DNA from: DASRFR01 sp035651455
GTDB lineage: Bacteria > Acidobacteriota > Terriglobia > Terriglobales > Acidobacteriaceae
Assembly (NCBI GenBank): GCA_035651455.1
Contig: DASRFR010000047.1
Coordinates: 310,001-374,000, forward strand
Length of the DNA: 64,000 nt
Direction of reading: 5' to 3'
Shown here in pieces: positions 33,171-42,387 of the stretch (its first letter is position 1; the number at the start of each line of letters is the position of its first letter). The translations under genes and the position numbers were made by a program. The notes under the pieces are model-generated. The model did not search any database, was not told where the DNA came from, and was given only the letters and a program-made list of their open reading frames with translations.

Positions 33171-35585
33171 ATGATCGGCAAGACGATCTCGCACTATCGC
33201 ATCCTGGGCAAACTGGGTGGCGGTGGTATGGGAATCGTGTATGAAGCCGAAGACACGCGCCTGGGCCGCCGCGTTGCGCTGAAGTTCATTCCTGAAAATC
33301 TGGTAGGCGACCGCAAGTCCTTGGACCGCTTCGAACGAGAGGCCCGCGCCGCTTCACAACTGAACCATCCCAACATCTGCACCATTCACGAAATCCAGGA
33401 CAACAACGGCCATCCCTTCATCGTCATGGAACGCCTGGAGGGTGAGAGCCTGAAAGAACGCATGCGCGGCAAGACGTTGCCGCTCGATGAAGTACTCGAG
33501 ATTGCCACGAATATAGCCGACGCGCTCATTGCTTCCCACGCCAAGGGAATCATTCACCGCGATGTGAAACCGGCTAACGTTTTCCTCACCAATCAAGGAC
33601 AAACGAAGATTCTGGATTTTGGACTCGCGAAACTGGCGAAGGACAAACACCTCATCAGCTCCGGGGATATACCCGTCGAAGACTCGCTGACGGCGGTGGG
33701 AGTTATTCCCGGTACCGCGGTGTACATGTCGCCCGAACAGGCCCGCAGCGACGATCTGGACGCTCGGAGCGACATCTTCTCCTTTGGCGTTGTGCTTTAT
33801 GAGATGGCAACCGGTAAAAAGCCATTCTCAGGTACGAACGTGGTCACCACCCTCGACGCCGTACTACACCAGAAACCCCCTGCGCCGACTGCTGTTAATC
33901 CAGCGCTACCCAAGGAACTGGAAGCCATTATCGGCCGGGCAATGGAGAAGGATCGGGAGAAGCGCTACAGCAGTACTGCGGAGATGAAGGCTGATCTGCA
34001 GCAACTCAAGAAAGAAACCGAATCAGGCCTGGTGAAGACCGTCGCACACTCTGCCCGGCTGCGGCTGCCGTCAAAGACCTTTCAGCAATCTAGCCGCTGG
34101 GTCACCTACACCCTCATCGGGGTGATCGCGCTTTTACTGGTGGTGCTCATTCCAGCGGCTACCTATCTGCTTAAACATAGAAACGGAGGGAATGGGACTA
34201 CCGCTCGAAACAATACCATTGCAGTACTGCCGCTAAAGAATCTGAGTAACGATCCCGCAAGCAACTACTTGAGCTTTGCGCTCGCCGACGAGATTTCCAA
34301 TGCCCTGACATACACCCGTTATCTCGAGATTCGACCCTCCGGGGCGACGCAGAAGTATGCCGCCGGGAATGTGGATGCACAGAAGGCCGGCAAGGAGCTT
34401 CGGGTTGCCAACGTTGTGACTGGCCACTTTATCAAGCAAGGCGACAACCTGATCGTGACCCTGGAGGCGGTCTCGATCAAAGACGATCGCCTGTTATGGC
34501 AAGCGACTGCGAGTTCTCCCGCGAATGACCTTATCAAGCTGCAGGCGGAACTGTCACAGAAGGTGCGAGACGGTCTGCTCCCTGCCCTCGGAGCAGCGGG
34601 CGGATCGATGGATACCGTCACCTATCCGATGAACCAGGAAGCCTACGATCTGTACTTGCACAGTTCCAGCATTCCTCATGACGCAGAACCAAACAAGCAA
34701 GCGATCCAGATGTTGGAAAAAGCCGTGTCGCTTGATCCTACCTATGCTCCGACGTGGGAAATTCTTGGCCGACGGTATTACTTTGACGCCATCTACGGTA
34801 ATGGAGGTGAGGAAGCCTACAAGAAATCGGACGCCGCGTACGAGCGCGCACTGTCACTGGAGCCGAGCCGCGTCGCGGCGGCCGGCTATCTCGCGCAAAA
34901 TGCCGTGGAACACGGCGAGTTGCTGAAGGCTTACCGCGAGGCGGACGCCCTGGTGAAGCGGCGTCCCGAAAACGCCATGGCGCATTTCACCATGTCGTAT
35001 GTTTTGCGGTACGCGGGACTGCTGGACGAGGCGCAGCGAGACTGCGAAGTGGCTATGGGATTCGACTCCGGGAACTACAACTTCCGCTCGTGCGCGTTCG
35101 CTTTCTTTGAAGCCGGTAAAGAGCAGCGCGCGATGGATTTCTTACATGTGGATTCGGACTCAGAGTATTCGCGCGCGGTCAGTGTCTCAGTCTTGTTGAG
35201 GGAGGGCCGAGTCGCGGAAGCACGGCAGGCGGTACCTCGGATGACAGAGAATCCCACCTGGATGCGCGACTTCCTGCAAGCCTGCACTGCGGGAGCGCCG
35301 GCGAGCGAAACGGATCGCATGGCGGCAGTTATCGAAAGCAACCTGCTCCCGGAGCGAGACTCGGAATTGAAGTACTATCAGGGCACGCTGCTGGCGTACT
35401 GCGGTAAACATCAGGCCGCTCTCGGTTTCCTTCGCAAAGCGGTGGAACAGAATTATTGTGCGGCAGAGGCCCTGCGGCTTGATCCGATGTTGAAGAACAT
35501 GCGGGGCACTCCGGAGTTTAATCAATTGCTGGCCGCCGCCAACCGCTGCCAGCAGAACTTCATGACCGCACAACACGCGCCATGA
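33171..35585 (+). CDS. Membrane Ser/Thr protein kinase with FlgO/TolB-like and TPR domains
   Basis: An 804-residue PknB-type kinase. The catalytic domain (1-275) has a GGGGMGIVYEAED loop, K38, HRDVKPAN with D131 and the DFG motif at D149. A membrane helix lies at about 310-334 (YTLIGVIALLLVVLIPAA). Outside the membrane, residues 350-480 resemble a FlgO/TolB-like domain (IAVLPLKNLSNDPASNYLSF), followed by about six TPR-like helical pairs to the C-terminus. This architecture is a hallmark of acidobacterial genomes. ATG at 33171 is preferred over GTG 33162, because GGTGGA precedes it and MIGKTISHYRI is the usual start. It would sense an envelope signal and phosphorylate cytoplasmic proteins. Confidence 0.93.
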   Translation: MIGKTISHYRILGKLGGGGMGIVYEAEDTRLGRRVALKFIPENLVGDRKSLDRFEREARAASQLNHPNICTIHEIQDNNGHPFIVMERLEGESLKERMRGKTLPLDEVLEIATNIADALIASHAKGIIHRDVKPANVFLTNQGQTKILDFGLAKLAKDKHLISSGDIPVEDSLTAVGVIPGTAVYMSPEQARSDDLDARSDIFSFGVVLYEMATGKKPFSGTNVVTTLDAVLHQKPPAPTAVNPALPKELEAIIGRAMEKDREKRYSSTAEMKADLQQLKKETESGLVKTVAHSARLRLPSKTFQQSSRWVTYTLIGVIALLLVVLIPAATYLLKHRNGGNGTTARNNTIAVLPLKNLSNDPASNYLSFALADEISNALTYTRYLEIRPSGATQKYAAGNVDAQKAGKELRVANVVTGHFIKQGDNLIVTLEAVSIKDDRLLWQATASSPANDLIKLQAELSQKVRDGLLPALGAAGGSMDTVTYPMNQEAYDLYLHSSSIPHDAEPNKQAIQMLEKAVSLDPTYAPTWEILGRRYYFDAIYGNGGEEAYKKSDAAYERALSLEPSRVAAAGYLAQNAVEHGELLKAYREADALVKRRPENAMAHFTMSYVLRYAGLLDEAQRDCEVAMGFDSGNYNFRSCAFAFFEAGKEQRAMDFLHVDSDSEYSRAVSVSVLLREGRVAEARQAVPRMTENPTWMRDFLQACTAGAPASETDRMAAVIESNLLPERDSELKYYQGTLLAYCGKHQAALGFLRKAVEQNYCAAEALRLDPMLKNMRGTPEFNQLLAAANRCQQNFMTAQHAP

Positions 35586-35710
35586 TCACTGGCCTGGACG
35601 AGCTCCGCTAACCGTTCCCGGTGGGGGCAGTCCAATATACTTCTGAACGGAGTGCAAGAAACGAATCAAAGATTTTGGCGCTAATTACCCACAAAATCAT
35701 CACATTAGAG

Positions 35711-38521
35711 ATGAATAAACTAGAACCGCGGGATAGTTTCCCGCGGCGCTTGCTCCGCTGGCACAGAGCGCCTGTTCGCTGGACACTGCTGTTTTTCTTT
35801 CTTTTGAGCACGTTAGGGCTCGGTCAGGACCCGCATGGGCCGCCAGGACCGCCGAACCAACACCCCACAAGCTTTCCTCCGACCAGTGACTCCGTGCCCT
35901 TGCCGCAGGATGCGGGAATGGCGGGCTTAAAGCAATTGCTCGTTCGTCTGAATACAACTGCCCGGCTGATGCAAACGACCGCGCACCCGGACGATGAAGA
36001 CGGGGGCATGCTGACCTTGGAATCGCGTGGTAAGGGCGTGAGTGAAGTTCTAATGACACTGACCCGCGGTGAGGGCGGGCAGAACAAGGTTGGCAGCAAC
36101 TTATTCGATGTCCTCGGTGTGCTGCGGTCCCTCGAACTCCTGGCTTCAGACCGCTATTACGGAGTGGAACAACGATTCTCGCGGGTGGCTGACTTCGGGT
36201 TCTCGAAGACTGCCGAAGAGACTTTCGAAAAATGGGGCGGGCACGACGTAGCCTTGGCCGATATTGTGCGTGTGATTCGCACATTTCGCCCCGATGTACT
36301 CATTGCTCGCTTCTCCGGAACGGAACGCGACGGGCACGGGAATCACCAGGCCTCAGCGACTCTGACGCAACAGGCATTTCGCGCTGCCGGCGATGCAAAT
36401 CGTTTCCCGGAACAAATGAAAGAAGGCCTGCAGCCATGGCAGGCAAAAAAGCTATATATCGGGAACGTGTGCCCCTATCGCAGCAATGCGTGTGATGACA
36501 AAAATTACACCCTGCGACTCGACACCGGCCAGCCCAGTCCCGCTCTTGGAATGACCTACGTGCAATTTGCGGTAGAGGGATTGCGCCACCAGCTATCGCA
36601 AGGAGGTGCCGGATGGACGATCGATGCCGGTCCGCATTACACGCACTACAGACTCGTGGATTCCGTCCTGCCGCCCACAACCGACAAGGCGGGGCATGAG
36701 CAGGACTTCTTTGACGGGATCGACACTACCCTGCAAGCGTTAGCTTCACGAATCGGATCAGAAGAGAGTACCGTGCCGTTCCTCCGTCCCGGCTTGGCGA
36801 AGTTGCAGGACGATGTGAACCGCGCGACACAAGCAGTGGATAGCGATCCGCTGGTGACCGGACGCGCGCTGCTGGACGGCTTACAAACCTCCAGGCATTT
36901 GATCAACGAACTCGAAAAGGCAAAGCTCTCCGCAAATGCACAAAGCACCTTGTTGGCCGATTTGCGCGCCAAGCAAAAACAGTTTGAAGACGCGGCGGTG
37001 CTGGCGCTGGGCCTGACTATGGAAGCGACGGTTGAGGCGCCCACAGGAGCCGATCCTGAACATGCCTTCATGGCTGTACCGGGGCAGCCGTTCTCGGTAG
37101 CGATCAAGTTACAGAATGGCGGCAAAGAGCCGGTCAAGATCGACCGGTTGGAACTGACGGTAGAAACCGCAACGTCGCAGCAGAAGCTAGATGATGACAC
37201 TGGGCGTGAACTCGCACCAGGAGATCACACTGCTGGACAATTGCGTATCACGCTTTCGCCACAGGCGTCGTACACCAAGCCTTATTGGCATCGCGACAAT
37301 CCTGAAACGGAGAGCGTAGAGAAAATAGACCAACCTCAGTACGTTACGCTTCCCTTCCCGCCGAGCCCGGCTCGGGTGCATGCACAGTACACGTTTCAGG
37401 GCATGCAGGGCGAATTGAGCGTTCCGGTGAGGGTCAAATACAAGGAAGGGTCTGCGGGAGAGGAAGCTCGCGATCTGGCCATAGCTCCGGCATTCTCCCT
37501 ATCGGTGGAACCGTCAAGCATGGTGATTCCGGTGGACCACACCAGACCCACGGTGAAGGTCAACGTTGCAAGCGCACTCTCGTCGCCCGAGGGAGCCACG
37601 GTGACGCTGAAAACTCCTTCGGGATGGAGCGCGGATCCGCCGCAGATGGCGGCGAAGGTAAGTGGTCTGGACGATGAAAATTTTGATTTCCGGGTCTCGC
37701 CGGGGGGACTAAGCGAAGCGCGACACGAACTGCGGGCTTCCCTTCAGTACGACGGCAAAGAGTACGCGCAAGGCTACACGGTGGTCACTCGCGAGGACCT
37801 GGGTACCTTTTACTACTATCAGCCGGCAGTGGAGCGCGTGAGCGTGGTGTCCGTCAAGGTGCCCGAGAGTCTCAAAGTAGGGTACATCATGGGCGCAGGC
37901 GATGACATACCCACGGTCCTTAAGCAGTTGGGAATGGATATCGCATTGCTTCCGGCGGAGAAGATCGCGACTGCGGATCTGAGCGGTTTTGGTACGTTGG
38001 TGTTGGGTATCCGCGCATACGACACGCAAAAAGATCTGATCGCCAATAACAAGAAGCTTCTCGACTATGTGTCTGCAGGTGGAACGCTGGTCGTGCAGTA
38101 TGAAACCGCAGTGTCAGACTTCAATAGCGATCATCTCACTCCCTATCCCGCGCAATTGAGCCGCGCGCGCGTTTCGGTGGAGCAAGCGCCGGTTGAGTTG
38201 CTTGCCCCCGATGACCTCCTTTTTCACTACCCCAATCAGGTGACGGAGAAAGACTTCGACGGATGGGTGCAGGAGCGCGGGCTGTATTTCATGGACCAGT
38301 GGGATGATCACTACAAACCGCTGCTGGCCTGTCACGATCCAGGTGAGTCCCCGCAAAAGGGCGGTTTGCTGCGAGCGCAATATGGAAAAGGCACTTACAT
38401 CTACACGGGATACGCGTTCTTCCGGCAGCTACCAGCAGGCGTGCCGGGCGCAGTGCGGCTGTATGTCAACTTGTTGAGCGCGGGGCATGAGAGGCACGAG
38501 GCGGTAGTCGGGAGTCGCTAG
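35711..38521 (+). CDS. Exported PIG-L/LmbE deacetylase fused to a C-terminal glutamine-amidotransferase-like region
   Basis: A 936-residue exported enzyme. ATG at 35711 is used since a signal anchor follows (VRWTLLFFFLLSTLGLG). The PIG-L domain spans about residues 70-320, with zinc-binding AHPDDEDGGML (H92, D95) and the second motif RDGHGNHQAS (H209, H212). A middle beta-sandwich region (about 440-720) looks like NEW3-type domains (GQPFSVAIKLQNGGKEPVKI). The last 200 residues (FGTLVLGIRAYDTQKDLIAN, LLDYVSAGGTLVVQY) resemble a ThuA/glutamine-amidotransferase-like fold without an obvious catalytic Cys. PIG-L enzymes remove N-acetyl groups from GlcNAc-type sugars. The substrate is probably an extracytoplasmic aminoglycan or glycoconjugate. 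Confidence 0.85.
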   Translation: MNKLEPRDSFPRRLLRWHRAPVRWTLLFFFLLSTLGLGQDPHGPPGPPNQHPTSFPPTSDSVPLPQDAGMAGLKQLLVRLNTTARLMQTTAHPDDEDGGMLTLESRGKGVSEVLMTLTRGEGGQNKVGSNLFDVLGVLRSLELLASDRYYGVEQRFSRVADFGFSKTAEETFEKWGGHDVALADIVRVIRTFRPDVLIARFSGTERDGHGNHQASATLTQQAFRAAGDANRFPEQMKEGLQPWQAKKLYIGNVCPYRSNACDDKNYTLRLDTGQPSPALGMTYVQFAVEGLRHQLSQGGAGWTIDAGPHYTHYRLVDSVLPPTTDKAGHEQDFFDGIDTTLQALASRIGSEESTVPFLRPGLAKLQDDVNRATQAVDSDPLVTGRALLDGLQTSRHLINELEKAKLSANAQSTLLADLRAKQKQFEDAAVLALGLTMEATVEAPTGADPEHAFMAVPGQPFSVAIKLQNGGKEPVKIDRLELTVETATSQQKLDDDTGRELAPGDHTAGQLRITLSPQASYTKPYWHRDNPETESVEKIDQPQYVTLPFPPSPARVHAQYTFQGMQGELSVPVRVKYKEGSAGEEARDLAIAPAFSLSVEPSSMVIPVDHTRPTVKVNVASALSSPEGATVTLKTPSGWSADPPQMAAKVSGLDDENFDFRVSPGGLSEARHELRASLQYDGKEYAQGYTVVTREDLGTFYYYQPAVERVSVVSVKVPESLKVGYIMGAGDDIPTVLKQLGMDIALLPAEKIATADLSGFGTLVLGIRAYDTQKDLIANNKKLLDYVSAGGTLVVQYETAVSDFNSDHLTPYPAQLSRARVSVEQAPVELLAPDDLLFHYPNQVTEKDFDGWVQERGLYFMDQWDDHYKPLLACHDPGESPQKGGLLRAQYGKGTYIYTGYAFFRQLPAGVPGAVRLYVNLLSAGHERHEAVVGSR

Positions 38522-38627
38522 TGAGTGCTTGAGGATCACCGCCAGCCACCACATCCAGTTCTGGTAATCAGAAACCAGTTTTTTCCTCAATCGGCGAATG
38601 TGGCCAGGTACGCGCCGGACGAATGTG

Positions 38628-40124
38628 ATGCAAGAACCTGCACAACCCGCCGGCGGTACCGAAGCTCCGCAACTGGTCCGCGGCGTCGGCTTAGGAAGCG
38701 CTACAGCGCTGAACATGATCGACATGATCGGGGTGGGGCCATTCATCACCATCCCGCTCATCGTGAGCTCCATGGGCGGCCCACAGGCGCTGCTGGGATG
38801 GGTGCTGGGGGCAATCTTCGCCATGTGCGACGGCCTGGTGTGGGCGGAGTTGGGCGCAGCCATGCCTGGCTCGGGCGGATCCTATCGCTACTTAAATGAA
38901 ATTTATGGCCCGAAGGGCCTAGGCCGCCTCATCTCATTCCTCTTCATCTGGCAATTGTCCTTTAGTGCGCCGATGTCGATCGCCACCGGGTGCATCGGAC
39001 TGGCGAAATACGCCGCGTACTTCTGGCCGGGTCTGGATACGGCTTATGCGACCCGCGATGCTCACCTCGCAATCCCGGTGCTCGGCACGTTGCAAGTGTC
39101 ATGGATCGTGTCAGGCGCCACGTTCGTAGCCATTCTCAGCTGTTTGCTTGCGGCATTTCTTCTTTATCGGCGCATAACAAGTATCGGCGCCATTTCCAAG
39201 GCAATGTGGGTGGTTGTGATGGGCACGATGGCGTGGATCATGTTCGCCGGCCTCACGCACTTCAACGCCCGGCAGGCCTTTGATTTTCCACCGGGCGCGT
39301 TTCATCTGTCGCGGCAATTTTTCAAGGGCATGGGCTCCTCCATGCTGTACGGCGCTTACCTGTATTGGGGTTACTACAATGTTTGCTTCATCGGAGGAGA
39401 GGTCAAGAATCCGGCAAAAACCATCCCGCGAGCGCTGTTGCTATCCATTTTCCTGGTGGCCTGTCTATATATAGTGATGAACATCAGCATCCTCGGTGTC
39501 ATCCCGTGGCGGGAACTGCAAGAGGCGGGCACACACAACACCGGCTTGTATACGGTGTCCATTTTCATGCAGAGGATTTATGGGCTGTGGGCGGCGCGGC
39601 TGGTAACCCCCCTTCTGATGTTTGCCGCATTCGCCTCCGTATTCTCACTGATGCTGGGATACTCCCGCGTGCCCTATGCCGCTGCCAGCGACGGCAACTA
39701 TTTCCGGGCGTTTGCCACGATTCATCCCAAGTACCGCATTCCACATGTTTCACTGATCGCCCTGGCGTTGGTTGCCACGGCATTTTGCTTTTTCAGCCTG
39801 GCGGATGTGATCGCTGCGCTGGTGGTCATCCGCATTATCTTGCAGTTTCTGATACAGGCAATCGGAGTCATTGTGCTGCGAGTTCGGCGGCCGGACATGC
39901 CCCGCCCATTTCGCATGTGGCTGTATCCCTGGCCTGCTCTGTTGGCCGCGCTCGGCTTTGCCTACGTTGTGATCAGCCGCACAGATTCCATGAAGCAGAT
40001 ACGCTATGCCCTGGTCATCCTGGTCACCGGATTGATCATTTACGTGATTCGAGCCTGGCGCGTTCATGAGTGGCCTTTCGGTAGCAGCGCTCCCGCCGTT
40101 CTGGAGAGTGCTTCCAGTCAATAA
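38628..40124 (+). CDS. APC-superfamily amino-acid permease
   Basis: A 498-residue inner-membrane transporter with about 12 membrane segments. GLGSATALNMIDMIGVGPFI is the conserved TM1 region of APC transporters, and AMPGSGGSYRYLNEIYGP lies in the TM3 region that contributes to substrate and cation binding. GGEVKNPAKTIPRALLLSI is the usual cytoplasmic motif after TM6. It probably takes up an amino acid or polyamine by proton symport; specificity is not readable. ATG at 38628 is used; ATG 38598 in the same frame is possible. It stops two bases before the MFS gene, suggesting joint expression. Confidence 0.9.
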   Translation: MQEPAQPAGGTEAPQLVRGVGLGSATALNMIDMIGVGPFITIPLIVSSMGGPQALLGWVLGAIFAMCDGLVWAELGAAMPGSGGSYRYLNEIYGPKGLGRLISFLFIWQLSFSAPMSIATGCIGLAKYAAYFWPGLDTAYATRDAHLAIPVLGTLQVSWIVSGATFVAILSCLLAAFLLYRRITSIGAISKAMWVVVMGTMAWIMFAGLTHFNARQAFDFPPGAFHLSRQFFKGMGSSMLYGAYLYWGYYNVCFIGGEVKNPAKTIPRALLLSIFLVACLYIVMNISILGVIPWRELQEAGTHNTGLYTVSIFMQRIYGLWAARLVTPLLMFAAFASVFSLMLGYSRVPYAAASDGNYFRAFATIHPKYRIPHVSLIALALVATAFCFFSLADVIAALVVIRIILQFLIQAIGVIVLRVRRPDMPRPFRMWLYPWPALLAALGFAYVVISRTDSMKQIRYALVILVTGLIIYVIRAWRVHEWPFGSSAPAVLESASSQ

Positions 40125-40126
40125 CT

Positions 40127-41398
40127 ATGGCGGAATCCGCGAACATCCCGATGCCTGCTTCTGTGTCGGACCAGGGCGGTAGCTCCGCCTGGGCCCCCCT
40201 GGGAGAACCGCTTTTTCGATCATTGTGGATCGCCGCCGTAATTTCGTACACCGGCACGTGGATGCAGAACGTGGGTGCGGGCTGGCTCATGACGGAACTC
40301 ACCATGTCTCCGCTCATGGTGAGCCTGGTGCAGGCTGCGGCAACCCTGCCGGTTTTCCTGGTCATTCTTCCCGCGGGCGCCTTGGCAGACATGATGGATC
40401 GGCGCCGCCTGTTGCTTGTCACCCAAGGTTGGATGGTGCTGGCCTCGGCCACCCTTGGGATCATGACGCTGACCAGTTGCATAGGTCCGTGGACACTGCT
40501 TCTTTTCACTTTTCTCCTCGGCCTTGGCGCTGTGATGAACGATCCCGCGTGGCAGGCCATCACTCCCGAGATCGTGTCTCCCCAGGGTCACGCTTCAGCG
40601 GTGGCGCTGAATTCGGCCGGATTCAATGTTGCCCGTGCGGTCGGACCTGCCCTCGGCGGATTGGTTGTGGCTGGATTTGGCTCGGGAGTCGTGTTCCTTC
40701 TGAATGCGGTTTCGTTTTTCGGCGTGATCTTTTTTCTCTATCACTGGAAGCGACCGCATTATGAGCACGTAGAGACTGGGCGTGTCATTGAGTCGATCGG
40801 TGCGGGATTGCACTACGTGAAAGGGTCGTCACTGGTGAAGTCGGTGTTGATCCGCACCGGGGCGTTCAGTCTCGGCGCCAGTTCTTTGCTGGCGTTGCTG
40901 CCAATTATTGCTCGACCGCACGGGGCGTCGGGTTACGGTTTGCTACTGGCTTGCTTTGGAGTAGGTGCGTTAGCCGGAGCGGGCGCCCTGCCTCAGTTGA
41001 AGCGTCGAATTTCCGTGGACGGACTCGTAGCCGTCGCCATTGTTGTGTATGCGTTGATGGTCGTCGCCGCCGGATGGCTGCAGAGATTCGATCTGCTGTG
41101 CCTGGCGCTGTTTGCCGCCGGCATTGCGTGGATCGGCATATTGGCATGCCTGAACGTGGCCGCGCAGACCATGTCTCCTTCCCTGTTTCGTGCGCGGGCG
41201 CTTTCCTGTTATCTTCTTGTTCTCCAGGGCGGCATGGCAGTCGGCAGTGCTCTTTGGGGAGCCCTGGCAACGCGGGTTGGTGTTCCCACGGCGCTGCTGG
41301 TGGCGGCAGTCGCACTTGTCGCGGGATTGCTGACCATTCGACGTCACCGGCTCACCGCAGGTCAATTGAATTTATCACCCGCAGTCGTCAGGGATTGA
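40127..41398 (+). CDS. MFS exporter of the EntS/MFS_3 type
   Basis: A 423-residue inner-membrane transporter with about 12 segments. TGTWMQNVGAGWLMTELTMS is the TM1 motif of the EntS-like MFS_3 group, and LPAGALADMMDRRRLLL contains the family motif A-like cytoplasmic loop. NSAGFNVARAVGPALGGLV marks TM5. Members export siderophores, drugs or metabolites using the proton gradient. It follows the APC permease with a two-base gap and precedes a DinB-like exported protein by 25 bases. An importer next to an exporter may indicate exchange or detoxification, but no substrate is visible. Confidence 0.92.
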   Translation: MAESANIPMPASVSDQGGSSAWAPLGEPLFRSLWIAAVISYTGTWMQNVGAGWLMTELTMSPLMVSLVQAAATLPVFLVILPAGALADMMDRRRLLLVTQGWMVLASATLGIMTLTSCIGPWTLLLFTFLLGLGAVMNDPAWQAITPEIVSPQGHASAVALNSAGFNVARAVGPALGGLVVAGFGSGVVFLLNAVSFFGVIFFLYHWKRPHYEHVETGRVIESIGAGLHYVKGSSLVKSVLIRTGAFSLGASSLLALLPIIARPHGASGYGLLLACFGVGALAGAGALPQLKRRISVDGLVAVAIVVYALMVVAAGWLQRFDLLCLALFAAGIAWIGILACLNVAAQTMSPSLFRARALSCYLLVLQGGMAVGSALWGALATRVGVPTALLVAAVALVAGLLTIRRHRLTAGQLNLSPAVVRD

Positions 41399-41423
41399 GG
41401 AGCTTGAATTCTTTCGGGCCGTT

Positions 41424-41990
41424 ATGAAACCTAAATGTCTGTTTGCCTTACTGATTCTCGTTACCCTGGCACCGGCCCAGGTGCTGCCGAAACCCAGCAC
41501 CGAGAAACGTACGGTGACCATGGTTTTGGACCGGTCCATCAAAAACGCGGAGTGGGAATTTAATTCCGCCGCGGATGCAATGCCGGAAGATAAATATTCG
41601 TTCGCGCCAAGCACTGGCGAATTCAAAGGCGTGCGCACATTCGCACAGCAGATCAAACACGTGGCGGCGGTGAATTATGAGGTAGCCGCAGCGATTCTGG
41701 GCGAAAAGCCGCCCGTGGACATTAACGATGAGGCTGGACCTGAGTCGGTGAAAACGAAAGCCGAGGTCATGACTTTTCTGAAGGACTCGTTTGCCTACGT
41801 GCACAAGGCAGTGGCGACGATTAACGAAACCAACGCGGTTGATTCCGTGCGGAGTCCGTTCGGGGAAGGAACCGTGAGCCGGCTTGGTATGGCTGTTCTC
41901 ATTCCTGCGCACTGCTTCGACCATTATGGCCAGATGGTCGTCTACCTGCGAATGAATGGAATCGTTCCTCCCGCCAGCCGCGGGCAGTAG
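41424..41990 (+). CDS. Exported DinB-like four-helix protein
   Basis: A 188-residue protein with a signal peptide (MKPKCLFALLILVTLAPAQ) and a DinB/YfiT-like helical bundle. Candidate metal-binding His are in FAQQIKHVAAVNYE and in LIPAHCFDHYGQMVVYLRM, the usual placement of DinB ligands. DinB-type proteins include thiol-dependent transferases (bacillithiol and mycothiol families), and export to the periplasm is seen often in acidobacteria. The family opening MPEDKYSFAPSTGEFKGVRT is clear. It is the last gene of the permease run and may be followed by the hairpin at 42045-42060. The substrate is unknown. Confidence 0.88.
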   Translation: MKPKCLFALLILVTLAPAQVLPKPSTEKRTVTMVLDRSIKNAEWEFNSAADAMPEDKYSFAPSTGEFKGVRTFAQQIKHVAAVNYEVAAAILGEKPPVDINDEAGPESVKTKAEVMTFLKDSFAYVHKAVATINETNAVDSVRSPFGEGTVSRLGMAVLIPAHCFDHYGQMVVYLRMNGIVPPASRGQ

Positions 41991-42044
41991 TCATCCAGAG
42001 CAGCGGAATGCCAGTGCACCGAGTCCGCCTTTAGCCTACGGATC

Positions 42045-42060
42045 TGGCCCGAATGGGCCA
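42045..42060 (+). terminator. Possible terminator after the DinB-like gene
   Basis: TGGCCC and GGGCCA form a perfect six-pair stem with a four-base loop, followed by TTTACAC. The T-run is short, so this is a moderate call. Confidence 0.4.
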
Positions 42061-42180
42061 TTTACACACTGAGTCCCCAGAAATAAATTGCCTGTACCCC
42101 AAAAACCGTCCCCGCAAAAAGCTACGCGACGGCGTTGAAGAAACCCTCGAGCTTTGCGAGGACGCCGGGAAGGAATCACA

Positions 42181-42387
42181 ATGGCGCAGAAATGGACCTA
42201 CCTGTCGGGCAATAGCGAAGACGATCGAGAGCCGCAGGTAAACCAGGAAATTGAAGATTTTCTCGCCGCCCTCAGCTCCTATCCGGAGCGGGTGGCGAAA
42301 GAACCGCAGATAAGCTTCGAGGAACACTTGTTCAGCGTGATTACCATGGGATTCCGCGAACAGTCTGGTCTACGCTACGACAACTAA
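42181..42387 (+). CDS. Small acidic protein of unknown function
   Basis: A 68-residue protein, rich in Glu, that I do not recognise. ATG at 42181 is preferred to an upstream in-frame start because GAAGGA lies eight bases before it. The chain looks natural: QVNQEIEDFLAALSSYPERV forms a likely amphipathic helix, then EEHLFSVITMGFREQ a second helix. The stop overlaps the end of the convergent homoserine kinase gene by four bases. No neighbouring gene on the same strand gives a clue to its role. Confidence 0.55.
   Translation: MAQKWTYLSGNSEDDREPQVNQEIEDFLAALSSYPERVAKEPQISFEEHLFSVITMGFREQSGLRYDN

Noticed and set aside
39365..40069. Long plus-strand frame inside the amino-acid permease
   Set aside because: Out-of-frame reading of a clear 12-helix permease; its own translation has no family marks.
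42031..42327. Minus-strand 98-codon frame opposite the small acidic protein
   Set aside because: The plus-strand frame has a good ribosome site and more natural sequence; the minus frame is its mirror.
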